In this document: positions 1-5,786 of the stretch, piece after piece
Layout: each line of letters starts with the position of its first letter
Numbering within the stretch: the first letter of the stretch is position 1
From: Chloroflexota bacterium
GTDB taxonomy: Bacteria; Chloroflexota; Chloroflexia; Thermomicrobiales; UBA6265
DNA: 6,946 nt
Assembly: GCA_023415845.1 (NCBI GenBank)
Contig: JAEZJB010000120.1
Location: 1-6,946 of the forward strand
Reading direction: 5' to 3'
The notes under the pieces: model-generated
What the model saw: only the letters and a program-made list of their open reading frames with translations
The model's database searches: none
Told to the model about the DNA's origin: nothing
Made by a program: the position numbers and the translations under genes

Positions 1-392
1 GCATTGGACTGAGTGCCGCCGTCCTGTCTGCAGTTGCTGGTGTGGCTGCCCTGAGTGACTTCGACGGGCATACGACTTTGACGGCAGTGTCTGCATTCGT
101 GGTGGCCGCTCTGACAGGCATCGCTACCTTCCTCAACCCGTCGCAAAGAGCCGCCGATCACTATCAAGCTGGCACCAGCTTCAACGCTCTGAAAGACATT
201 GCACGGCAAATTGCGGAGCTTGAAGATGCCCGCGAATCACCTTCAAAGCTGAGATCTAGAGTCAGGTCGATCGCCGATCGTAAGGCGGAGCTAAACAGTC
301 AGGCTCCTCCCGTCCGCAGTGCCGCCTACTCTCAAGCGCGATGGGGAATAGAGAATGGCGAGGCGCAGTACCGTGTTGATGAGGATCTCTGA
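1..392 (+). CDS. SLATT-domain two-helix membrane effector (5' end outside window)
   Basis: The reading frame is open from the window edge to the TGA at 390-392, giving 129 visible residues. A GTG at 42 could be called as a start, but in-frame hydrophobic residues before it (visible residues 1-17) complete a first membrane helix, so the true start is very probably upstream of the window. A second helix spans about residues 24-44. A soluble, charged helical tail follows with family-typical phrases: FLNPSQRA straight after helix 2, QAGTSFNALK, then RKAELNSQAPPV and ARWGIENGEAQYRVDED near the C-terminus. These match my knowledge of SLATT proteins, predicted pore-forming effectors found beside nucleotide-signal synthases. 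The stop abuts the start of a CD-NTase-like gene, which supports that role. Family assignment is strong. Membrane permeabilisation on nucleotide binding is inferred from the family, not seen. Confidence 0.85.
   Translation, partial: IGLSAAVLSAVAGVAALSDFDGHTTLTAVSAFVVAALTGIATFLNPSQRAADHYQAGTSFNALKDIARQIAELEDARESPSKLRSRVRSIADRKAELNSQAPPVRSAAYSQARWGIENGEAQYRVDEDL
381..384 (+). promoter_or_regulatory. Ribosome binding site of the nucleotidyltransferase gene, inside the SLATT gene
   Basis: GAGG sits 8 bases before the ATG at 393 and lies within the last codons of the SLATT gene. Together with the stop-start junction TGA|ATG it fixes the start codon and points to translational coupling of effector and synthase. 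Confidence 0.6.
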
Positions 393-1277
393 ATGGCAGT
401 TCGATCTGTTTCACACGCATTCGGCGAATACCTACAACGACTCACTCCCTCGGACGCTCAACGATCTGCCGGAGCAGCGCATCGCCGAAGCGTTTACGAC
501 GCTTTAAAAGCATCTCTCCCTCTCATCTCGATGTTTGAGTCAGGATCATTTTCACATGGCACCGGCGTGCGAAGTCACAGCGATATCGATGTATTCGCCT
601 GGCTCGCGTATCAGACACAGCCGACCAGCTCGTTTGCAGCGCTCAGCACTCTCAAAGATGTCTTGAAGGCGCGATTTCCACTCACTCCCGTTTGGATAGA
701 TCCGCCGGCAGTGGTGGTCTCGTTCGGCGGTGGCTTTGAGCGATGGGAGGTGATTCCCGCTTACATCACTCCATTGGGAAGCACTGACTACCCTGTGTTT
801 CAGATTCCCTCTCATGGATGGAGTGGCGATTGGATCCTCTCGGCCCCCAAGACACATCTAGCCTACGTTAATGCGTGCAACGAGCGTCCGAGTCACGGTA
901 GCGCCAAGGCCCTTGCGAGGCTTGTCAAAGCATGGAAATACGCAAATGACGTACCGATGTCCTCGTTCTATTTAGAAATTCGATGTGCGACCTACGTTGC
1001 CGACCTTAGCAGTTTCATTCCGGTTTTCGATCTTTGCCACATTTTGGAACGCATCCACGCTGACTGTGTTGCACCGATCATGGACCCGTCAGGTTTGACG
1101 GGCAGCATCAAGCCTTGTGGTAATACCGAAGACCTCATAAAGGCTCGATCCGAGATCTCTCTCGCCGCAATTCGGTCGCGGATAGCCCTCGACTCCCACA
1201 TTGCCAAGAACCCAGGCTTTGCATTTGCTGCCCTCTCTCTGCTCTTCAACAATGACTTCCCGTCACAGTATGTGTAA
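393..1277 (+). CDS. CD-NTase / SMODS-type nucleotidyltransferase (CBASS-like second-messenger synthase)
   Basis: This 294-residue protein has the polymerase-beta-type nucleotidyltransferase signature GSFSHGTGVRSHSDIDVF at residues 51-68: Gly51-Ser52 for the triphosphate, and Asp64 and Asp66 as metal ligands. The third acidic residue is probably Glu119 in RWEVIPAY. The C-terminal helical part carries RLVKAWKYAND (176-186), the SFYLE helix (191-195) and DPSGLTGSIKPC (231-242), all typical of OAS-like SMODS enzymes. Expected activity is synthesis of a cyclic or linear oligonucleotide signal in the cytoplasm on phage infection. The product cannot be read from sequence. The ATG follows the SLATT stop directly (TGA|ATG), with GAGG at 381-384, 8 bases upstream, so translation is probably coupled. 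No HORMA, TRIP13, E1/E2 or JAB gene is visible. Alternative: another OAS-like nucleotidyltransferase outside CBASS. No CCA-adding-enzyme features were seen. Confidence 0.88.
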   Translation: MAVRSVSHAFGEYLQRLTPSDAQRSAGAAHRRSVYDALKASLPLISMFESGSFSHGTGVRSHSDIDVFAWLAYQTQPTSSFAALSTLKDVLKARFPLTPVWIDPPAVVVSFGGGFERWEVIPAYITPLGSTDYPVFQIPSHGWSGDWILSAPKTHLAYVNACNERPSHGSAKALARLVKAWKYANDVPMSSFYLEIRCATYVADLSSFIPVFDLCHILERIHADCVAPIMDPSGLTGSIKPCGNTEDLIKARSEISLAAIRSRIALDSHIAKNPGFAFAALSLLFNNDFPSQYV

Positions 1278-1313
1278 TCCAATCGCTCTCAGAGGCAAAA
1301 ACAGTCAAGTCCC

Positions 1314-1334
1314 AAGTTCAAGGTTAGCGAACTT
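1314..1334. repeat. Inverted repeat AAGTTC/GAACTT after the nucleotidyltransferase gene
   Basis: AAGTTC (1314-1319) and GAACTT (1329-1334) are perfect reverse complements around a 9-base loop, 36 bases past the nucleotidyltransferase stop. The stem is AT-rich and no clear T-run follows, so termination is only a possibility. Confidence 0.3.
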
Positions 1335-1340
1335 TATAGG

Positions 1341-1358
1341 CAATAGTAATCCCTATTG
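1341..1358. repeat. Inverted repeat CAATAG/CTATTG
   Basis: CAATAG (1341-1346) and CTATTG (1353-1358) pair perfectly around a 6-base loop, just after the AAGTTC dyad. It may be part of a weak termination region for the + strand operon or a protein-binding dyad. No T-tract follows. Confidence 0.3.
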
Positions 1359-1601
1359 AGAAGAGTACTGGGAATCGCTATGAACCCCGCAGGACCATAG
1401 GGAACTCCCGCGGAGTAGGTATCGTGGAGAGACCATATGGACCCCTATCGGCTTCAAGGTGACGGTTATGTTGTGTTGTGGGTCGGATTACGGAGAGGTC
1501 ACTCAGAGATGTCAGCGGGGAAGACGGTCAATGCTGCGATTTTTGATGAAGAAGGGGACGTTTGAGCCTGAAATGACGGGCCCGGCCCGAAGAATCGAAC
1601 G

Positions 1602-1626
1602 GACGAAACGAAATGAGTGTTTCGTC
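1602..1626 (-). terminator. Candidate terminator hairpin of the DUF1622 gene
   Basis: GACGAAAC (1602-1609) and GTTTCGTC (1619-1626) are perfect 8-base reverse complements around a 9-base loop. The hairpin starts 19 bases after the DUF1622 stop on the - strand, which is the right place for a terminator. The bases that follow on that strand are moderately T-rich but contain no uninterrupted T-run, so the call is tentative. Confidence 0.45.
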
Positions 1627-1645
1627 GAGGATTCGGCTGGGAAAA

Positions 1646-2062
1646 TCACTCGGGTTTGCGTTCGGGTTGCCAGGGCCAGCGCTGCTCGATTTCGACGACG
1701 ATCGACCAGCCGAGGACGATGCGGATCAGGACGAGGAGGCCGAGGGTGAGGACGCTCTGGAGCGTTTGTTCGAGGGCAACCGTGCGGATGACATCGGCGG
1801 CGACGAGGACTTCCAGACCGAGGAGAAGGCCCGAGCCGAGTTGCGCGCGGTAGGTGTGGTAGCCCTCGGTCTTGTTGCCCTGCCGACGGCGCGTTGCCAG
1901 ATATCGCCAGGTGGCGGTGACGATGGAGGCAACGATGAGGACGATGGCCAGCACTTCAATGGAGATGGCGACGTATTCGACCCAATCGAGGACGTGATCG
2001 GTGAAGCCCTGCGTGGCCTCCTGCTGGGCAAGCGGAAACGCGAGCGTGGACTGAACGAGCAC
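1646..2062 (-). CDS. DUF1622-family three-helix inner-membrane protein
   Basis: Starting at the GTG at 2062-2060, the protein has 138 residues. Three hydrophobic segments lie at about 30-52, 78-96 and 101-123. The segment after helix 1 is basic (WRYLATRRR), and the stretch YRAQLGSGLLLGLEVLVAAD followed by VIRTVALEQT, RIVLGWS and EIEQRW is the recognisable DUF1622 pattern. The molecular function of that family is unknown to me. An ATG at 2143 gives a 165-residue version, but its extra 27 residues look non-coding. The GTG has GGAGG at 2075-2071 with an 8-base spacer and gives a length nearer the family norm (about 115-130). The gene stands alone, converging on the CBASS-like operon and diverging from the channel gene, so its neighbours do not suggest a role. 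Confidence 0.82.
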   Translation of the reverse strand: MLVQSTLAFPLAQQEATQGFTDHVLDWVEYVAISIEVLAIVLIVASIVTATWRYLATRRRQGNKTEGYHTYRAQLGSGLLLGLEVLVAADVIRTVALEQTLQSVLTLGLLVLIRIVLGWSIVVEIEQRWPWQPERKPE

Positions 2063-2070
2063 TCCCCTAA

Positions 2071-2075
2071 CCTCC
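2071..2075 (-). promoter_or_regulatory. Shine-Dalgarno GGAGG deciding the DUF1622 start
   Basis: On the - strand, GGAGG lies 8 bases before the GTG at 2062-2060. It favours this start over the upstream ATG at 2143, which would add a non-hydrophobic 27-residue leader without family resemblance. Confidence 0.6.
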
Positions 2076-2172
2076 GGACCAGATGCGTGGTTGCGCCAAA
2101 CTACAGGGCGGACGACAGCCGCTTGCTTCACGAATGGATGCACCGTGCAAATTCGCGGCAGGTCCGCCCGTA

Positions 2173-2187
2173 CGCGGTGTCACCGCG
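2173..2187. promoter_or_regulatory. Operator-like palindrome CGCGGTG-T-CACCGCG
   Basis: CGCGGTG (2173-2179) and CACCGCG (2181-2187) are perfect reverse complements around a single T. The centre is too tight for a good RNA hairpin but fits a dimeric repressor site. It lies about 110 bases upstream of the DUF1622 start, with a second small palindrome, TGCAC-C-GTGCA, at 2139-2149 between them. No regulator gene is in the window, so the binding protein is unknown. Confidence 0.35.
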
Positions 2188-2315
2188 ACCTTCTGAATGG
2201 TGCAATCACCAGATGATGCACGGCGGAATACTTCTGCGCGGATGATGGCACAAATGACTCACCGCTGAAAGCACTCGCTCTGGAACCGGAACGAGTTTGA
2301 CTCATGGCGGAAACA

Positions 2316-2341
2316 TCGGGAGTGGCGAGAACTGCTCCCGA
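2316..2341 (+). repeat. Strong hairpin, possible structured RNA element
   Basis: The arms 2316-2325 and 2332-2341 form a 10-base stem (seven Watson-Crick pairs TCGGGAG/CTCCCGA, then two G-T wobbles and one G-C) around the loop CGAGAA. The next bases are AGGTCTGGAG, so it is not an ordinary intrinsic terminator on this strand. It lies in the gene-free region and could belong to an unrecognised RNA or a leader. Confidence 0.35.
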
Positions 2342-2982
2342 GGTCTGGAGTTGGTGGAGGGGTTGACGGGGAAGGCCACACGCCAGCCAATTGACTGAAG
2401 GCGACCCCGCCGACCGAGGCTAGCTGGACTTCCTGTCCTGACTCGCGGCGGCGAGATCCGGGCGAAAACGGGAGTTTGCCAGCGAGAAGATGGGCTCATC
2501 CCAAGGTAACGAGAGATTATGTCCTCTCACGCCATATGTCGGCGAAGTCGGTGACTGGAGAGGGGCCAGAGGAGTGACGGCGAGGATGGAACGTCGGAAG
2601 CTATCTCTCCACTCGGGACTTCATCTGCTGCGTTTGGGGGGTGTTCAGATGGTTGTGGGGCGTACTAGAAAGAGCCGAGGGAGGCAACTGCACGCGGCCG
2701 AGTCCCGGAGCAGGGAAAGCGCGTGACCGGTTATCGCGGCGGCCAGGTTTTCGGTTTACGAGACGGTGCAGTGGCTGGGAGATGGGACGGCAACAAACTC
2801 GACCGGAGCGCGAGACGTTGTGGGGCAATGGTGGCAGCCAGGATCAGGCCAGGAGTCGGATGGGGACCGGAATGATTGACTTCGGCACGGGGCGAAATCG
2901 CCTGGCACACGATTTACCCGGCAGCGAGGCGGTTCTTTCCAGTAGGATGGGAATACCCGAAGATACAGCGGGCAAGGATCGG

Positions 2983-3006
2983 GCGCGAGGCAGTAATTCG
3001 TCGCGC
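2983..3006 (+). repeat. Inverted repeat GCGCGA/TCGCGC upstream of the channel gene
   Basis: GCGCGA (2983-2988) and TCGCGC (3001-3006) are reverse complements with a 12-base loop. The repeat ends about 49 bases before the preferred channel start. It could be an operator or a leader hairpin; short GC-rich dyads also occur by chance at this GC content. Confidence 0.25.
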
Positions 3007-3040
3007 GCCGTGATCAGGCCAGACGACCAGATTAGTGTCC

Positions 3041-3045
3041 AGAGG
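3041..3045 (+). promoter_or_regulatory. Shine-Dalgarno AGAGG favouring the GTG at 3056
   Basis: AGAGG lies 10 bases before the GTG at 3056. The earlier in-frame GTG at 3035 has no recognisable ribosome binding site in front of it, so translation more likely begins at 3056. The choice changes only seven N-terminal residues, before the TPR segment. Confidence 0.45.
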
Positions 3046-3055
3046 TACCGCCGTC

Positions 3056-5728
3056 GTGGAACAGGACCCATTGTCAGCGCTGGGGCATATCAACCGTGGC
3101 ATTGACGCGAAGGCGGATGGTGATGACGAACGTGCCCGGCGGCATTTTGCCCAGGCGCTGAGGCTGGAGCCCGACAACGAGGTTGCCTGGTTGTGGATGT
3201 CGGAAGCATCGACGGTACCGGGCGAGCAACTGTATTGCCTGAAACGGGCCGTCGACATCAATCCGGACAGCCGGGGGAAGGCGCACCGCGACTCGTTGCG
3301 GCAGGCAGGAGTCGCGCAGATCATCCCGCCGGCGATCCGCGACCTGGAGAATCCGCCCCTGCCGCCGAGTTACCGACCGGGGGCGCCGGCGCTGGTGTTG
3401 CCGACGCCGCTCCGGAGTCCGACGCGCCGCCGCCTGCGATCGGCGATGAAACCAGCGGATCCCGACCCAGAGCCGAGCGCGACGCCCGAGCAAAAGCCAG
3501 TCGTGCGGGAAGACTGGCACTGGACCTGGCTGGCTGGGCTGACAGCGATCCTGATCCTGGCGGCGGCGGGGACGATCTTCTACCTGTCGCGCGAGCCGTT
3601 CGCCGGCGAGACGTGGGAAATCGCCCTGGTGGCGCCAATGTCGGGCCGGGAAGCGTGGATCGGCGACGAACTCGAGCGAGGAGCGAGAGCGGCAGTCGAC
3701 ACCTGGAATGGTTCGAACGAAGCGTTCCGCCTGCGTCTGGTTGTGTTCGACGACGCAAACAATGCGGACAAGGCGATCGAGATTGCCGAGCAACTGGTTG
3801 ACGACCCGGACGTCGTCGCCGTGATCGGGCATGGGTCGAGTACGACCTCGCTGGCGGTGGCGCCGATTTACCAGGAGGCAGGTCTGCCGGTCATCAGCTC
3901 GACGGCGACAAACAACGACCTATCGGATTACGAGGGGTATTTCAGGACGATCGCTTCGGACGACTCGGAAGCGGAGATGCTGGCGATCTACCTGCAGCAG
4001 GTGCTGGAGACGGACCGGGTCACGATCGTGGCAGGAGACACCACTTACGAGACGAACCTGGCCCGACAGTTTGCCGAGGTGATGGTCGCGAACGGTGGGC
4101 AACTGGCGGGACAGTACACGATCGTCTCGGAGAACCCAACGGCCTCGGTCGAAGACATCGTTGCGCGGCTGGCGAATGAGGAAGAGCCGGGCACGATCTT
4201 CCTGGCGACAACGGAGTCGCACGGCTACGAATTCCTGCTGAACCTGCGGCGAGCGGGTTTGACGATGCCGGTGCTCGGTTCGGAAACGATGGGTTCATCA
4301 GAGTTCGCGGAGCGATTCGAGGATCAACCCGAGGAAGCAGCGACGCCCGGATTCTTCACGGCCGGAATGTATGCCGCGTCGCCACTGATCTACGACTCGG
4401 TGGGTGCGGATGCGTTGCGGTTCGAAGCCTGGTACGAGAACGAGTACGGGATTGCACCAAGCTGGCGCCCGGCCCGGACCTGGGACGCCGTTTCCGCGAT
4501 TGCGATGGCGATCGAACGGGCGGCGTTGACATCAGGCAACGGCGAACTTGCCCGCGAAGCAATATTGAGCCAACTAGGGCAGATGACCAGTCCGGAGCAA
4601 GGCGCGCCGGGCATCACGGGCGACTTTTACTTCACAGAGTCGGGGGACTCGCCACAGTCACTTTCGGTTGGCGTGTTCACCGATGGCATCTTTACCAGCG
4701 CACCGACGCAGTACCGACTGGTAACGAATACGGACCTCTACGACATGGAGGCCGAAATCGCGGCGGGTCGGGCCATCGAGATGGACGGGTACTACCTGCG
4801 GCAATATCGGGTGGTGTACGTCGGTGTCGAGATGATCGAATTGCGGGACCTGAAAACCACCGACCAGACCTTTTTCACCGACTTCTTCCTGTATTTCCGA
4901 TGGGAAGGAGACGACGCGCCGCTCAATGTCCTGTTCACCAACTCGACATCGGCTTCGGTGAACATCAATAACCCGATCAGCAAGGAAGTGACCGACGCCG
5001 GGCAGAACTACCGGCTGTACCGGGTGCAGGGAACGTTCAGTGAACCGCTGGATTTCCACGACTATCCGTGGGACCGGCACTCGTTGACGATCAGGATGGT
5101 CAACCCGATTCTGGACCAGACTGAGCTGGTGTATGTGCCAGACCCATCAGTGATGGCGATGTCGCCAGCGGAGCGGCAACGAAGTTCGATGGACCAGGAC
5201 CGGTCGTTCAACCGGCTGCCGAGCTGGAACACCGAGGGCGTGTTCTACACGCAGGTATCGATCACCTCGTCGGCCAACGACTACGACACGTACGGGCTGG
5301 TGCAGTACTCGGAGTTCCAGGTGATCGTCGACATCGGACGGGATGTGCGGAGCTTCCTGGTGAAGAACCTGTTGCCGCTGGCGTTGCTGGCGCTGGTGAC
5401 GTACATCGCGATCTGGTTCCCGCCGGAGCAGGCTGGAGCGCGAGTCAGCTTCGCGATTACTGCATTGCTCTCCTCGTCAGTGATGCTGATCAACGTCTCG
5501 AACCAGTTGCCCGAGATCGGCTATACGGTGGCGATCGAGTGGGGATTCTACGCCTACCTGTGGATGTCGGCGGTGCTGATCCTGCTGACGATCGCGGTGG
5601 ACCGGAGCTACAAGGCCAAGCGATACGCACGGGTGCGGAAGCTGGACACGTTTATCAGGACCGCCTATCCGCTGGCGATCCTGCTGGTAGTGGTTGCGTA
5701 CTGGTGGCAGTTCTACCGGGTCGCGTAA
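3056..5728 (+). CDS. Chimeric receptor-channel: TPR - membrane anchor - type I periplasmic-binding domain - pentameric ligand-gated ion channel
   Basis: From the GTG at 3056 the protein has 890 residues. A TPR-like segment (about 4-83) is followed by a Pro/Arg-rich linker (93-150) and one membrane helix (157-177), with basic residues before it placing the N-terminus in the cytoplasm. Residues 186-549 are a type I periplasmic-binding fold: ALVAPMSG opening, GHGSSTTSLAVAPIYQEAGL (258-277), VISSTAT (279-285). These Ser/Thr pockets hold the alpha-amino/carboxyl group in LivJ-like proteins, suggesting an amino-acid-like ligand (inferred). Residues 578-763 are a Cys-loop receptor extracellular domain with FHDYPWDRHSL (667-677), lacking the cysteines as in bacterial members. 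Helices M1 (767-788), M2 (796-816), M3 (829-848) and M4 (870-888) form the channel. Bacterial channels of this class are usually about 300-350 residues, so over half of this protein is added sensor and anchor. Single gene; its stop faces the GMC gene. Confidence 0.9.
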   Translation: MEQDPLSALGHINRGIDAKADGDDERARRHFAQALRLEPDNEVAWLWMSEASTVPGEQLYCLKRAVDINPDSRGKAHRDSLRQAGVAQIIPPAIRDLENPPLPPSYRPGAPALVLPTPLRSPTRRRLRSAMKPADPDPEPSATPEQKPVVREDWHWTWLAGLTAILILAAAGTIFYLSREPFAGETWEIALVAPMSGREAWIGDELERGARAAVDTWNGSNEAFRLRLVVFDDANNADKAIEIAEQLVDDPDVVAVIGHGSSTTSLAVAPIYQEAGLPVISSTATNNDLSDYEGYFRTIASDDSEAEMLAIYLQQVLETDRVTIVAGDTTYETNLARQFAEVMVANGGQLAGQYTIVSENPTASVEDIVARLANEEEPGTIFLATTESHGYEFLLNLRRAGLTMPVLGSETMGSSEFAERFEDQPEEAATPGFFTAGMYAASPLIYDSVGADALRFEAWYENEYGIAPSWRPARTWDAVSAIAMAIERAALTSGNGELAREAILSQLGQMTSPEQGAPGITGDFYFTESGDSPQSLSVGVFTDGIFTSAPTQYRLVTNTDLYDMEAEIAAGRAIEMDGYYLRQYRVVYVGVEMIELRDLKTTDQTFFTDFFLYFRWEGDDAPLNVLFTNSTSASVNINNPISKEVTDAGQNYRLYRVQGTFSEPLDFHDYPWDRHSLTIRMVNPILDQTELVYVPDPSVMAMSPAERQRSSMDQDRSFNRLPSWNTEGVFYTQVSITSSANDYDTYGLVQYSEFQVIVDIGRDVRSFLVKNLLPLALLALVTYIAIWFPPEQAGARVSFAITALLSSSVMLINVSNQLPEIGYTVAIEWGFYAYLWMSAVLILLTIAVDRSYKAKRYARVRKLDTFIRTAYPLAILLVVVAYWWQFYRVA

Positions 5729-5741
5729 CGAGCGGGCAGGA

Positions 5742-5780
5742 CGATCCGCTGCCAGCGGGTGACTGACAGCGGACGGATCG
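5742..5780. terminator. Candidate shared terminator dyad between convergent genes
   Basis: CGATCCG (5742-5748) and CGGATCG (5774-5780) pair perfectly, and CCGCTG (5746-5751) can alternatively pair with CAGCGG (5767-5772). Together they give a stem of about 10 bases with a 4-base bulge and a loop of about 15. It fills most of the 58-base gap between the convergent channel and GMC stops, where a two-way terminator would be expected. No T-run is present on either side. Confidence 0.4.
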
Positions 5781-5786
5781 CGTAGG

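Larger units (their letters stand above)
1278..1645. other. Gene-free region between the CBASS-like pair and the DUF1622 gene
   Basis: These 368 bases hold no frame with protein-like composition or good start context. They separate two convergent units and contain three short inverted repeats, listed separately, that could act in transcript ending. No tRNA was found: a GAATCGAAC string near 1592 resembles a T-arm, but its flanks do not pair. A CCATATGG palindrome lies at 1433-1440. No att site or insertion-sequence end was recognised. Confidence 0.6.
2063..3055. other. Long gene-free region between the divergent DUF1622 and channel genes
   Basis: About 990 bases separate these two starts. 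The open frames here (for example 2641-3105 on + and 2601-2828 on -) are rich in Arg, Pro and Gly and show no hydrophobic core, domain or good ribosome binding site, so I treat them as chance. The + strand is visibly purine-rich from about 2320 to 2900. Several stem-loops are present, the strongest at 2316-2341. No tRNA, RNase P, tmRNA, 6S-like or riboswitch core was recognised. The region must hold the promoters of both flanking genes, but I could not place one convincingly. Confidence 0.55.

Noticed and set aside
1380..1450. Near-repeated GACCATA motifs as a possible CRISPR or att repeat
   Set aside because: There are only two short copies, at 1392 and 1431, with no regular spacing or further units.
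1585..1630. Possible tRNA, from a GAATCGAAC string resembling a T-arm on the - strand
   Set aside because: The flanking bases do not form the T-stem, and no acceptor or anticodon stem can be folded around it.
1613..2245. Long + strand open frame opposite the DUF1622 gene
   Set aside because: It is antisense to a gene with clear membrane helices and a family pattern. Its translation is Asp/Glu/Gly-rich low-complexity, as expected from the reverse complement of hydrophobic codons.
2641..3105. 154-residue + strand open frame before the channel gene
   Set aside because: It is Arg/Gly/Ser-rich with no hydrophobic core or domain, has no convincing ribosome binding site, and runs out of frame into the channel gene.
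3074..3832. 252-residue - strand open frame inside the channel gene
   Set aside because: It is very Arg-rich and antisense to the TPR and binding-domain coding sequence. This is a GC-rich shadow frame.
1..5728. Functional link between the SLATT effector and the ligand-gated channel as one membrane-attack system
   Set aside because: They lie in separate units with an oppositely oriented DUF1622 gene and long gene-free stretches between them, and their base composition differs. Adjacency is probably coincidental.
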